Below, in pieces: positions 43,546 to 54,757 of a stretch of 64,000 nucleotides of DNA (position 1 is the stretch's first letter; each line of letters begins with the position of its first letter). Under the pieces are notes generated by a model. The model was not told where the DNA came from and did not search any database. It saw only the letters and a program-made list of their open reading frames with translations. Source of the stretch: Dactylonectria macrodidyma (lineage: Eukaryota; Ascomycota; Sordariomycetes; Hypocreales; Nectriaceae). A program made the position numbers and the translations under genes. The stretch spans positions 3,516,501 through 3,580,500 of the forward strand of contig JAGMUV010000002.1 in NCBI GenBank assembly GCA_020744425.1. Reading direction: 5' to 3'.

Positions 43546-45294
43546 CTAATTCCTAATCTCCCACAGGCGAATCTTGCCTGTATCGTTGCCCACCGCCAAC
43601 AAATCGCTCTGTCGCCCGAACGCCACCGCCGAGATCCTGCCCAGCGGCGTCTGCTCCGTGGGCCAGTTTCGGTACACGGTACAGGTGGGCAGGTGAACCA
43701 GTCGCAGTGCGTCCTTCTTGTGCTGGCTGCCAAAGGCCATGAGCTGGCCGTCGGGCGAAAAGGTGATGTGTGTGATGGGAGTGACGAGCTGCTCGAGGAC
43801 ACGCGTCGGCGTCGGCCGTTCCTTGATAGCCAGCTCGTCGCTTTTGGGTTCGATGAGCGCGCTGCGGTCATAGATATTGGTAATGCCGGTGTTGGAGCCG
43901 ATGGCAACCCAGCGGTCATCGCCGAGAGTGCTAGGACCTTGGTGACCACCTACGGCGATGACAATACCTCCAACGCAGCCCTCGTCATTCCAGACGCCAA
44001 CGAACGAGCGGCTCTCCATGCTGTACTCGCCCACTTGGCCATCCTTGCCCAGGATCGTCATTCCATCTCCCGTGCTCCACCACGCAAAGTCGGCGATGCC
44101 GTTTCTGCTGGACAGTCGTGCGGCCGCGATCCACTGCATTGAAGCAGTGTTAAGCACGTTGATAATACCACCGCCCTTTTTCGTAGATGCCACAATGGCC
44201 ATGTATCTTCCGCAGGGGCTCAGCTTGAAGCGCTCCATAGTCTTGTGCTCGAGGCGATGGCCGAGAATCTGCGTCGTCTTCTGCACAGTTCCCGACTGGA
44301 GATCCCAGTGGTGGAAATACTTGCGGCGCCCGGCGAAGAATATCTTGTCGCCCTTTGGATACATAAACTCGGCTCTTCGGACATCCACCTGCTTAACTTG
44401 GACGGAGGTGAGCTGGGGATTCGGCGTAGGGTGCGCGGCCGGCGCGATGTGGTGGAGATAGAGCACTGAGGCGGTGCTTGAAGAGAGGAGGACGGGGTAT
44501 TCGGGATGGAAGGACAGTGTCGTTACAGGCGCCTTGTGCTTGTCCGGGATCTCTCTCGTTCGCTGGATGTCGATGACCTCGGGTCGTAGTCGTCGCTTCG
44601 TGGTCGATCCCGCTCCAGCCAATCGGTTGACATCGCGGAGGAACTTCTCAAGGGGTTGCGCAGAGATGTCCGAATCTGAGTCGTTGCCGGACTCATCCGA
44701 GGAATCAGAGGCCACGGAAGACCTTCTCCGTCTCTTGCTGGGCCGACCCTCTGCCTCTCGCGCCCACGCCGGTAGGGGGTTCAGCTGGAGATATTGTTTG
44801 CGCAACCTCCTGCTGTACTCTGTGCCGCTGACCAGGTCCTCCGCCTCGGTGATCCTTAGTTTCCGTAGTCGCGTGACACCGGCAAGAGATATTGCCAGCC
44901 TGTCGTCGTCGCTATCCTCCCAAGCAGGCGCATTGCCATCCTCGACCGTGGCCGCCTTCGGGACTTGAACAGAGGCACCGGCGCTGGTGTCGATCATGAA
45001 GAGGTCCGCATCTTCAACCTCCTCGAGCCCAGCGTTGTCTTGCTCGACCAGCTGCAACTCCTTGCCGTCGGCTACTCCGCTGGTGTCGAAGAGGCCGTCA
45101 TCCTGGAACAATTGCGCCCGGAAGCTTGCCTTATTGCCCAAGACCAAGCGCTCGAGTTCTTCTTCATCAGAGTCCTTGTCGTACAGAGCGATAGTCGGGT
45201 TTTTCTTGGTGTTGTAGTCTTCTGACTCGGCCTCAGAGTCCTCAATCTCCGAGGATGATCGATCCGACATGTCTTCGTCTTGTGGTGGCGCCAT
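43546..45294 (-). CDS. UTP18: U3 snoRNP-associated WD40 protein Utp18, 582 aa
   Basis: SSU processome component for 18S rRNA maturation in the nucleolus. Single exon. The start is at the ATG at 45294 (MAPPQDEDMSDRSSSEIEDS), followed by an acidic N-terminus (SDEEELERLVLGNKASFRAQ), a family motif. Further family signs: EYSRRLRKQYLQLNPLPAWA, basic KRRRRSSVAS, then WD40 repeats over about residues 275-582 (VTTLSFHPEYPVLLSSSTAS, FMYPKGDKIFFAGRRKYFHH, ITHITFSPDGQLMAFGS) and the end VGNDTGKIRLWEI. In-frame upstream sequence up to 45381 exists but looks like leader. The promoter is squeezed into 246 bp and carries a TTAGGG pair. Confidence 0.94.
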   Translation of the reverse strand: MAPPQDEDMSDRSSSEIEDSEAESEDYNTKKNPTIALYDKDSDEEELERLVLGNKASFRAQLFQDDGLFDTSGVADGKELQLVEQDNAGLEEVEDADLFMIDTSAGASVQVPKAATVEDGNAPAWEDSDDDRLAISLAGVTRLRKLRITEAEDLVSGTEYSRRLRKQYLQLNPLPAWAREAEGRPSKRRRRSSVASDSSDESGNDSDSDISAQPLEKFLRDVNRLAGAGSTTKRRLRPEVIDIQRTREIPDKHKAPVTTLSFHPEYPVLLSSSTASVLYLHHIAPAAHPTPNPQLTSVQVKQVDVRRAEFMYPKGDKIFFAGRRKYFHHWDLQSGTVQKTTQILGHRLEHKTMERFKLSPCGRYMAIVASTKKGGGIINVLNTASMQWIAAARLSSRNGIADFAWWSTGDGMTILGKDGQVGEYSMESRSFVGVWNDEGCVGGIVIAVGGHQGPSTLGDDRWVAIGSNTGITNIYDRSALIEPKSDELAIKERPTPTRVLEQLVTPITHITFSPDGQLMAFGSQHKKDALRLVHLPTCTVYRNWPTEQTPLGRISAVAFGRQSDLLAVGNDTGKIRLWEIRN

Positions 45295-45477
45295 TTTGGT
45301 TTCGTGTGCAGTTGCGGGCGAAGAGTGAAGAGATTCTGGGTGAAATTTACGTCGCTGGGAATTTTTTTGGAGGGCCACCACAGCCTTGCATTGGTGAGCG
45401 ATTGCGATAGGCTCTCGCTATCAGTGGAGTGGTGGGGTCCTAGCCAATCACATGTATTACGGACATAAAGGCTGATC

Positions 45478-45490
45478 TAACCCTAACCCT
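45478..45490. promoter_or_regulatory. Telomere-like repeat pair (TTAGGG)2 in UTP18 promoter
   Basis: TAACCCTAACCCT on the plus strand, 184 bp upstream of the UTP18 ATG, inside the short gap to the next gene. Two TTAGGG units match the site of Tbf1/TRF-like Myb proteins, which in yeasts activate snoRNA and ribosome-biogenesis genes. A CCAAT box occurs nearby (about 45444). Confidence 0.5.
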
Positions 45491-45540
45491 GGAACTGTTG
45501 TCCACCATTGGGCATTGTCTCTTGATTACTACCTAGGTGC

Positions 45541-48186
45541 CTACCTCAAGGCGGCTGCCGCAGCTAATTCCTTCTCAAGTCTATTTAGGTCAGGGCTCAC
45601 AGCTTGATGAGACTTCAGCGTAAATACGGCAGCCTTTTGCGCCACATCGATCAAGTTTTCAACCTTGCCGCCCTGCGCCAAGCCTGAGATTAGAACACCA
45701 AAGAAGGTGTCACCAACGCCGTTCACGGACACCACGTTTTCAACCCTCTCTGCGGAAGGGAACAATCGCATGTAGACACCACCTACGGTTGGGTGATCGA
45801 GCGGTGAGCGTGCAAGAATGAACTCGTCTGAATTTCGATCCTTGAGCCGAGGATCATCGCGGCCGAGGATGCTCGTCAACAGCACACCTTGGGAACCAAG
45901 CTTCGTGACAATAGTGGGGATGTATGGTAGCAACTGCATCGACTGGATGGGAACGCCAGCATCAGTCAGCTCCACAGACGTGAGCTTCACAAAGCGATCT
46001 CTGGCGCCGGCTCTGATGTTAAACGCATCGATGACATCGAACCACTCTGGAGCCTCGAAGTACCCATTCTCACTGGCTGCCGAGTACATGGCAGCCAACT
46101 CGTAGCTGTTTGGTGAAGCGATGTCGACGGTGGGTTCTGGAAACACTCGCAGCTGGGGATGGCCCTTTTGTGGGCAAAATAGGTTCATCGACTTTGCAGT
46201 TGACACAGGCTCGAATGCGGCCTTGCACCCGTGGTCTTGTCCAGCCTTTAGCCATGCCCGAATATCTGTCTCGCTCCAGTTGCCGTCCACGACCAGCCAC
46301 TTGGGCTTGGTTCCCGCAACAGCAGACTTCCAGTATTCCGGGAACGAATGGTGGGAGAAGATGCCCATGTCAGCCATGGCCATGACGAGGTTCTTGTTGG
46401 CATCATTGACGGCGACATACTGAGCCGTGCGGTTCGCAGTGTGGTATTCATGGCCGAGCTGTCGGATGTAGGCCGTGTCTAATCCTACAGCCTTGAGTCC
46501 GTTGAGGACCGTTGAGCCGGCTCTGTAACCACTATTTTTAGTCTGGCAGTCTAGTTCTTCTATCGGCAGCACTTACACGTCATCTCCAACCATGCTACAC
46601 AACCTAACACGAGCCTGTTGACTGACCAAATGGGCAGCAAGAGCGACGTTGTGGCCAACTCCGCCGATGGACTGGCTGATACATGAAGGGTTTGAAGTAT
46701 GGAGCGTGGGTGAAACGTCCCCAGACTTGGGGATGGAATAGTCACAGCTCAGGTCAATGGCTACGGAGCCGGCAACGAGGATGTCGGCCTTGCTCTGGAC
46801 CTCTGGAGCGGCATCGGCTTCATTAGGCTGGCTCGGGGCGTCCTTAATGGGTAACACGGGGTATGCATTGCTATGCTACAATTAGATTTACCTCGGAACC
46901 AGGCACCGTCGCACTTACGAAATCGTTGCCGGCTCTGCATCTGAAGACTGTAACCGCGACAACTCAACGGCAATGGTAGTAGCCCGGGTGATGTTTGCCG
47001 TCACTAGGGCCTTGTTTGCGACAACTGCCTTGTCGCCCGTGATTTGCTTCAGCCTATTCAGGATATAGGGAGTGTTGGCACTCCCCGTGAACCCCTTTTC
47101 GTTGGCCTCGCTCACGGCTAGCTCGATGGCTGCCTGCATCTCTGCGGCAGGAATTCCAAATTCTTCCGGGATTGGGTTCGCAAATAGCAAGCCAGACTCG
47201 ATGCCGAGCCTCTCTTGGGCCAAGATGATGGCTGCGGCCTCCTTTTCGGTGTTGACGACCGAGGGGCTCTTAACGCCGCTGTCCCGCGCCCAAAAGGCAG
47301 GAAAGTCAACTTTGCCAGCCCTTCCATCGGAGAAGGTCGATACATGGCAACCCTGGGTCTCGAGGAATTCGAGAGTACGCGGGATATCAAGGAATCCCTT
47401 GCATCCACTACTAATGACAGCAACGCGGGTACGTCCCAGCTCGGTGAGATCGGCTGAGACGTCCATGGAGTCTTCTCCTCCACGGTGAACACCTCCCAAA
47501 CCACCAGTTCCAAAGACGCGGATTCCAGCTAGCCTTGCTAGCAGCATCGTGCCTGAAATGGTTGTGCCTCCATGTATCTTCCGTCCAGCCAAACCCTTGA
47601 TAAGTATCCAAAGTCAGCTTGCGAATTGAAAATGCTTTGAAATTGCTTTGAAAATGCTCATGGACAGTGAATAATTCTCCTATCAACAGCGATTCACGCA
47701 ACTACGATCAAACCCCACAAAGGCATGCATTCAAGGCGATCAACAAGTGTCACTTACCATTCCCACGAGGTAGGCAATATCCCGCCTGGATGCTTTGGCA
47801 GCATTGCCGCTCTCAATCATACGAACAATGTCCTCAGTCGACGCTCCCACCTTGGGCACGCCATCAACAATGGCAATGATGGCCGGGATGCCTCCATGGT
47901 TCCGGACGAGATCCGAGTGCTCACGTGCCAAGTCGTTGCCCAGAGCGCCGTGGGTGTAGATGGTCGACTCCAGGGCCACAACGGGCTTGTTGTTGGCGAC
48001 GGCATGGGCGACTTCGTCCGAAACCTTGAGCACCTCTCGGAGACTTGCCAGGGATGATGACGCAGAGGCGCTCAAGAGGCGGCGCTGATGAGGATACGCG
48101 AGTCGCGTCGTCGCAGCGGCCGAGCAGCGGAGGAGGCTAGGCACGCGACAGCCGACGAGGCTCGAGAGCCGGTGTGATGGCATCAT
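45541..48186 (-). CDS. Bifunctional pseudouridine-5'-phosphate glycosidase / PfkB-type (pseudouridine) kinase, 793 aa
   Basis: Exons (minus): 48186-47758, 47595-46919, 46870-46577 and 46522-45541; 2382 nt. The N-terminus (LVGCRVPSLLRCSAAATTR, RRLLSASASSS) looks like a mitochondrial presequence. The PsuG glycosidase domain spans ~50-370: PVVALESTIYTHG, KASRRDIAYLVGM|GLAGRK, GGTTISGTML, VISSGCKGFLDIPRTLEFLE, DFPAFWARDSG, NPIPEEFGIP and GSANTPYILNRL. The PfkB kinase domain spans ~385-793: DILVAGSVAIDLSCDYS, SIGGVGHNVALAA, SMVGDDV, VVDGNWSETDI and SVNGVGDTFFGVLISG (anion-hole GxGD region). The pair degrades pseudouridine: the kinase makes the 5'-phosphate and the glycosidase cleaves it to uracil and ribose-5-phosphate. 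Fusion in one chain is known in eukaryotes. Confidence 0.95.
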
Positions 48187-49888
48187 GGCCCAGCGGCGGA
48201 GGTGCGGCGAAGGGTGGCAAAGTGTCTGACGGGACGGGGGCGTACGCGGCCGGACTGGGAGAACGGTGTAAGGATGGGCCTGGTTTGGGGGACGGATCGA
48301 CGGACGGCTTGGGAAGGCTCGGTCAGTCTCTTTTTTTTTTTTTCCCTGGTGAGATGGGAAATATTATCGCGTGTTCGGCAGAGAAAACGAAGACGGTAGA
48401 CCCAAACTCGGCCGGGAGGTCCCAGTCCCAAGTTTCGCTGGAGCGGGCGGTCGGTCCCACTTTCGGATTCGGGACACTCGGTGGGCGGTCTGGAGCTGGG
48501 CGGTCCGTGAAGGCCCCGGAACACGTACCCAGTAGTCTAATGGGTTGGTTTAAATAAGGGCCCGAACCAATACCTACCTACTCAAAGCAAACTGATGATG
48601 CTCTCCGAAACCCATTTTTGATAGTGCCAACGCAAGGCCGACGGGATTCGGTCCAAACTGAGGCTAGGCTGGAGGCCGGCGGCTTTCTCGGTCGTCGGAG
48701 GGCGCCGTCAGAAAAGCGGAAACAGTTCATCCAAGCTCCCAAGCCTTACCCATCTCAGCGCTGGCAACCTTCTGACGCCAGGGGCCTTGGGTTCCCGCCT
48801 AGACGCCCTAGAGCAGAGAGGGTGGCAGGGTGGCCTCGAGCTCCGCTTTGTTGCAATTGTAACGGTTCTAGCTCACTGTAGCAAGGGGGTTCCAGAGCCA
48901 TCGATTGCTGTGGCTCACTTTGACAGCGGTTCTAGCCCACTGAAGCCTGCCCCCCCCCCCTCCCCCAAGGGCACATGCTGCGGCTTCCAGGCGCTTTGGC
49001 GAGGTGGGGTCGCTTCCGCCACAACCGATCGAACGGATCTCAAACTTCGTCCCGTTAAAGCCCACTGAAAGCCTACTGAAAGCTAACTGAAAGCTAACTG
49101 AAGAGCCCACTCACAAGTCACAACTTTATCCCCCAAACTCGTCTCTGGAGGTGACTGCTCAGTGTTCACACCTTGTTAAGGTGCCCACTGCGCCGCAACT
49201 AGGTCTAGTGTGACAACTCCATATACTGTACTAACATATGCCCGAGACCCTACCCTACATGCATTAACTCTCAACAACATGTTGGCGTTCTTAGAGAAGA
49301 AAGAAGCAAATAAAAAGAATCATCCGGTGGAATCCGATTTTCCAGAAAACGCCACCAGATCCCTGCCTGCAGCCCTGGAGTATGTGTGGCAAACCCCGCT
49401 GCACGTTCGTCTTGTCTTGGACTCGGCTAAAGCCCCAACGTCTCATCGCTCTATGATGAAGTCCCAGCGTCTTTGCTCGGGTGGAGCGTCCTCGGGGTTT
49501 AACCATAAGGTAGTTCATGATATACTTTTGCCTTGATCCTCTCATCCGTAAGAAAAGCTACCGGATTCCCAGTCGATTTAGATCAGGAGACCCGAAGTGA
49601 AGCAATTCCCACTTGGGGGCTGCCAAGAAGCCGTGAGCAGGAAGCAAACCCGAAACTCCGTCTCATCTCGGTTGCGGTACTGCGCAGAAATCCCTCTGTC
49701 CAGGGGTGTGTTTGTGTGGCCACCATTCTGTCAACCCAGGCTGTAGCTAAGCTATGAGTTCCGGATTCCGGTTTTATCTACGTAGGAGAATGGCGTTGGA
49801 CAACTTCTAGGCAAGTTTCTGCTTCTGATCGCGTTTTTGTCTTTCAACCCTTTGCTGGCTTCTCGTTGTGCACGCCTTGTGTGAAGTC
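48187..49888. other. 1.7-kb intergenic stretch with simple repeats
   Basis: Between the pseudouridine enzyme start (48186, minus) and the secreted protein (49889, plus), so it holds both promoters. Contains a T13 run (~48338), a C-rich run (~48951-48964), near-copies of GGTTCTAGCCCACTGAAG (~48866 and ~48930) and an 11-bp tandem repeat (49057-49110). No gene was seen. Confidence 0.45.
49057..49110. repeat. 11-bp tandem repeat (AAAGCTAACTG), ~5 copies
   Basis: Consecutive units AAAGCCCACTG, AAAGCCTACTG, AAAGCTAACTG, AAAGCTAACTG and a partial AAGAGCCCAC. The last two full copies are identical. One and a bit helical turns per unit, intergenic. Confidence 0.75.
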
Positions 49889-50800
49889 ATGGTGTCAATA
49901 CGCGGGTTTGTCACAGCGTTGCTGCTGGTTCAGCATACACTCGCCCAAAACTTCACAATCTCCAACGGCCAGATCTTTACCCCAGGTTTCGTCGTTCTCG
50001 ACGCCCCTCAGCCCAACACTCCGCTCGGAGGGGGTAAGTGCCGTCGCCTAGTTGCAGTTGCAGCATCGATCGCAAAGCCACCACTGACTGCCGTTGTGAA
50101 GAAACGCTCCATGTAGCCATAGATGTGACTGCCAACGGCCAGCTGGCGCTGCCGCCCCACGATGAAGATGACCCCAGCCAAATCTTCAACATCACAATGT
50201 TCCTGTACAGCTACACCACAGGCCGCAATTTCACCATCTCCAACGGTACTGCCACTGCCAACAATGCCAGTCTCGGCGAGATTATGGCTCAGGAGTCGGG
50301 CAGCACGGTTAAACACATCAACTGGGTGTGGCCAGACTGTCTAGTGGGTGATGGCGCTCCCGACGGCGACGACAGCGACAGGGGCACGTATAATGTAAGG
50401 ACAACCGGAACTAATGATGAAGACACGCATGTAATGCGTGAGCCATAAGGATGCTAACCTTGCTCTGGTAAAGATCTCGATCCGACAGAATTTTCGGCTG
50501 AACGGCGAGGACCACTACACCATCTTCGACGTGCCCATCTTAGTGACCAACAGCATCGAGGAGGAGGACGACCGGCCGTCGTGCGACTCGCTGACGAACG
50601 AGCTTCTCACGTACGAGGAGGTTGATGCGACAGCGGCGAACGAGATTGGTGTGCTCTTTGCGCCTGGCGATGCGACGGAGGTGGAGTCGGAGGAGTCGGA
50701 AGAGTCGGAGGGCCTGGGATCGGGAACTTCGATAGCGAGTTTGGGAGTGATGAGCGTGTCTGCGGCCGTGATGTTGAGTGCGGTTATCGTCCTGATGTAG
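49889..50800 (+). CDS. Secreted GPI-anchor-type cell-surface protein, 249 aa
   Basis: Exons 49889-50033, 50117-50394 and 50474-50800; introns of 83 and 79 bp; 750 nt. The signal peptide MVSIRGFVTALLLVQHTLAQ is cut near AQ|NFT. The ectodomain has several N-glycosylation sequons (NFT twice, NIT, NGT, NAS), FTPGFVVLDAPQPNTPLGG, SQIFNITMFLYSYTTGRNF, INWVWPDCLVG and a beta-like end RLNGEDHYTIFDVPILVTN. An acidic Ser/Glu stretch (EVESEESEESEG) then precedes a hydrophobic C-terminus (SLGVMSVSAAVMLSAVIVLM) that reaches the end of the chain, the usual GPI signal. The family was not recognised with confidence; it resembles fungal surface antigens annotated as hypothetical. The exon 1-2 junction (GG|A) was chosen by phase. 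Confidence 0.8.
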
Positions 50801-51777
50801 CACACGGGATATACATATCTCGTATTTTATCAGCATTTTTCCAAACCCCGAGTATTCCTTTTATTTAGTGAACATACCTAGCTGTTTGCAATCCCACGCT
50901 ATTCTTTTCACTGCCGACGATGGACCCGCCTTAATAGATCGGGTTCATCTATATCAACCTGCCATTTTGAGATGCTGCAAGCCACTATCTACAGCAAAGC
51001 GGGGCATGTCTCAACTGCAACCTGCAACAGTCTGCGGTATGCAATGATGCAACATATACCACGCCGCTTATATCGACAACCGACGACTACAAATTGGGCA
51101 TAGCATTGCACCACTCAAGTACGCAGGTCCCCCTTTCGGACGAACGGCTTACACCTACAGCAATACAGTGGGTGAACAGTAAACCACTGTGCCGCTAACC
51201 AATGCAGGTCACCACATCGTCTCCCACTACAACCTGTCACAGTCCGCGTCAGGCCCGCCGCGCCCCCTCCGTAATGTTCGCTAAATCCCCCGGAGCCGGA
51301 CATGAGCACCGGAGCGGGGTCTTATGGCCGCGGAGGGGAAGCTAGGCGAGGCGCTCCCCTTCCTGAAAGGAGTTGTGCTGCTCTGTGTGTGTGTGTGGCA
51401 GTGTGGTAGTGTGCCGAATGAGGCTGTCTCTTCAAGCTCGGCGACGAGGAGCTTGCCTACCCCGGATTTCCAGCAACCCCGCAATACCCAAGCAAGGAGA
51501 GTTGATGGGATGCGACAACAGAGGCTGCCGTGTTTGGATTGACCTCGGCAGTAACCCGCCAACTGTAGCAGCACATGAAGCATGGCTTCGTCGGCTAATA
51601 TGGGAGCTCTTGGGTTGCTGTTGGTTTGGGCGCGCCTTCTAAAACAAGAGCAGCCCCCCTCGCCTTCGCCCTGATGAAGCAATGTTGCGACATCACCGAC
51701 TGAGCAACCTAACCTCCCTCACCTCAAGATCCGTGCCATCACTTACATAGGTAGTTCACGAATTCGCCGCGCAATTC
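50801..51777. other. Intergenic region, surface protein to membrane SDR
   Basis: About 980 bp in tandem orientation: 3' UTR of the surface protein and promoter of the SDR. A short (GT)n run lies at about 51383-51397. No gene was seen. Confidence 0.4.
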
Positions 51778-53095
51778 ATGCTAAAGGCGCCCATCACGCT
51801 AGGACAAATCGCCAATATGCCCATCCACCAAGGCCTCATACCTCGTGAGGGCTTCTGCGCCGACGTTGTCGTCCGCTTGATCCGTCAAACTGCCTTGAAC
51901 CCCGCGTTCCTGTTGCCCCTCGTGCTCCTCGCCCGATTCACCAAGAAGGGAGAGGACCTCTCCATCATCCACCCCTCTGCGGCTGGTCGCCTCAAGACGC
52001 TCCTCTGGCTGTCCATCGCCCGGTGGGTCAACAATTGGGTGTCAGAGAAGGTCTCTAATAATTGGGTCAACGACGAGTATGACTGGTCCAAGGAGATTGT
52101 CCTGGTGACGGGTGGCGCGGGCGGAATTGGAGGCCAAATCGTCAAGTTGCTTGAGGAGCACGGTGTCACCGTCGTGGTGCTTGATATTCAACCCATGTCT
52201 TTCACCGTTTGTATGTGACCCTGCCCCGTACGGGACAGCCCGGACGGTCCCCAGTCCCACCGGCCCGGGCGTGCTGGCCTATAGAGATCGATGCTAATAA
52301 TATCTTGTATCAACAGCGTCCAACGTCCATCATTTCGAGTGTGACATTCGGTCACCCGAGAAGCTGGAAGCGGTGGCCAAGAAGATTAGGAGCGAGGTCG
52401 GACACCCGACCGTCGTCATCAACAATGCCGGTGTCGCTCGAGGTAAGACGGTACTGGATGCTCAGCCGAGTGATATCCGATTCACCTTTGATGTCAACAC
52501 ACTGGCGCCATTTTGGACGACCAAGACGTTCCTCCCCAATATGGTTGCCAACAACCACGGAATGATTGTCACGGTTTCATCTTATGCCGCCTGGTTGACT
52601 ATTCCCAACATGGTAGACTACGGAGCCTCCAAGGCGGGTGCATTGGCGTTTCACGAGGGAATCACGGCCGAGTTGAACACTCGATACAACGCTTCCAAGG
52701 TCCGGACCGTCGTCGTGCATCCGGGTCACACGAGGACGGCACTTTTCAAGGGTTACGACCAGAACACCGGGTTCCTGATGCCCCAGCTAGAGCCCGAGTC
52801 CGTGGCCGATGCAGTGGTCAAGCAGGTCCTGAGTGGACGCAGTGGGCAGGTGGTGATCCCGGGGACCGGAACGACACTGACAGCGCTCCGGGCCATGCCG
52901 GACTGGTACTCTGTCCGGTTGAGAGCCAAGGCAGAGACTGCCATGGCCAAGTTCAGGGGTCGACAGGTGATTGAGGACGTGAGTGCAGGTTACAATGACG
53001 ATGCTCAAGGTGTTGAAGGTGTTGAAGTTGCTCAAGGTGATGAGAGGGGGCATAATGATACGAGCGAGAGTACGGTGTTGGTCTCGAACGAGTAG
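51778..53095 (+). CDS. Membrane-associated short-chain dehydrogenase/reductase (RDH10/SDR16C-like), up to 403 aa
   Basis: Exons 51778-52210 and 52317-53095; intron of 106 bp (GTATGT, GCTAATA branch, ACAG); 1212 nt. The probable true start is the second Met at 51817 (MPIHQGLIPREGF), giving 390 aa. N-terminal hydrophobic segments (NPAFLLPLVLLARF and LKTLLWLSIARWVNNW) suggest membrane anchoring. The SDR core follows: EIVLVTGGAGGIGGQIVKLL (TGxxxGIG), HHFECDIRSPEKL, VVINNAGVARG, MIVTVSSYAAWL with the catalytic Ser, DYGASKAGALAFHEG (YxxxK), HPGHTRTALF. The C-terminus is acidic and low complexity. The best relatives are lipid/retinol-type SDRs of the 16C group; the substrate is unknown. Confidence 0.9.
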
Positions 53096-54735
53096 AGCAC
53101 GACTGTCCGGACTATGTAATCGTGAATAAGCTACTTGTGGGATGATGGGACCTTGGCTGCTTGGAAATATCAAGCTGTAGGTAGGTGCGGTGTGAACGGT
53201 GTGTGGAGCATATGCCGAGAAGGATGAAGGAGGAGGGGAAGCTCGATGCAGTATTCAGGTGCGGGCATGTAGAGTACCTCGGCATGTTCCTTTAGACTGC
53301 TCGAAGACGTTGACTAGAGGGCCCCAGGGTGCGTATATATTGGTGAGGTGGACAAGGCAAGGGAAGGAGAGATGGGATTCGGATCGGGATTGAGATTGTG
53401 ATGGGGATGGGGATTGGATGATGGTGATGGGTTGCGTGACCTTGAGGCAGAGACCGTACGACACGCGGTCTAGGACGCCTACGTACGTGTACCTTTTATG
53501 GAAGCAGCAAAGTAAAAGAAGAAGAATTTTCTTCAGCCGACAGAGGAAAGGATTGGGGAGCAAATCTGATGATGATGCTACCACTCTTCCTGCAGAATTT
53601 TGGCAACTTACGTTTTGCCAGGTTGCCTAGGCGCTATGAATCCATGATTCCATGAGTCCATGAAAGCACTGCGGTGACTGGGGACTTGGAATTCAGAAAC
53701 CGAACGTGGGTATCCCCGGGGTGGGCCAGCGAAGGGGGATGGATAGGTAGAGACTAGGGGACGGAGGGGAGCCACAAGGCGGAGTTTTAAGGCATGTACA
53801 GTACGTTGGTAGAGTATATGTACAAGGGGGAGGGGAGTGTGTAAGTGATGAGGAGTGTGAGCAAGAAGGAGACATGGAGAGGGAGCGAATGAGAGTGAGT
53901 GATAATAGTGAGAATGTGTGAGAAAGCGAATACCGCACGGGGAGAGGGAGCATGGACGTCCTGTCTTGGCTTGTGTGGAGAAAAGGCCAAAGTGAAGGCG
54001 AATGGGGAAATTCTCTTGGTGACCCTTGCGAAACGGGTTGTTGGCGGAGGGGCCCGTGTCATGAGTTTGAGTTGCCAGATGCCAGATGCCAAGTGCCAGC
54101 TGCCATTTGCTAGCTGCCAATGCCAGGCGTGCGGGACAAACCGTTGGCTGCAAAACTGGCTGCAACGTCGGCTGCAACGTCAGTATCTGGCCCTGCCTGA
54201 TCCTGTTTGGTGTTATTTTTGGTGGCGTTGGCCGCTGGGTGTTGCGACAATGTGCGTTGAGGTGTGAGGGAGGCGTGAAGGAATTGTGAAGCGAGTGGGA
54301 GCCATGGACGAGTGGCGGCCAGGAATCGCCCAATGCCTGGACTTCAGAGGATCGAAGTCCCAGCCCGTCGAGTCCGAGAAGGTCCACGGAAACGGACACC
54401 CTCGTTCCCTATCTCCGCGTCTGCATGACCGGGCTGCTGAATGGTACAGTACAAGCAGTTGTTGTCAGAAGCACCCTGGGTTGCGGGTTGAAACTGGTAG
54501 AGGCACGGTAGATACTTCTTCAGCACTAGAGAGAAACAGTACGATGCGGACGGCACAGAATACTAGCGGTGCAGGTCAAACTGCAGTCGCTGCAGTAGAC
54601 CGACAAGCAAGGCACACGGCAAGGCGGCAAGGGAGGCACGCGTTCGGCAGGGACCCAGCTCGCCGGACCATCATGAGATGATCATCGTTCGCTGCATGTT
54701 GGGGTGGATGGATCCATTTTTGCAGTAGGTGGTCG

Positions 54736-54757
54736 GTCAAGTCAGTCAGTCAGTCAG
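54736..54757. repeat. (GTCA)n microsatellite
   Basis: About five tandem GTCA units in intergenic DNA. Confidence 0.7.

Noticed and set aside
45478..45490. Interstitial telomere scar or chromosome end
   Set aside because: Only two TTAGGG units inside a promoter between intact genes; a regulatory site is the simpler reading.
53608..54399. 263-codon minus-strand open frame
   Set aside because: Built from simple repeats (LQPTLQPVLQPT, HTPHHLHTPLP) and without any recognised domain.
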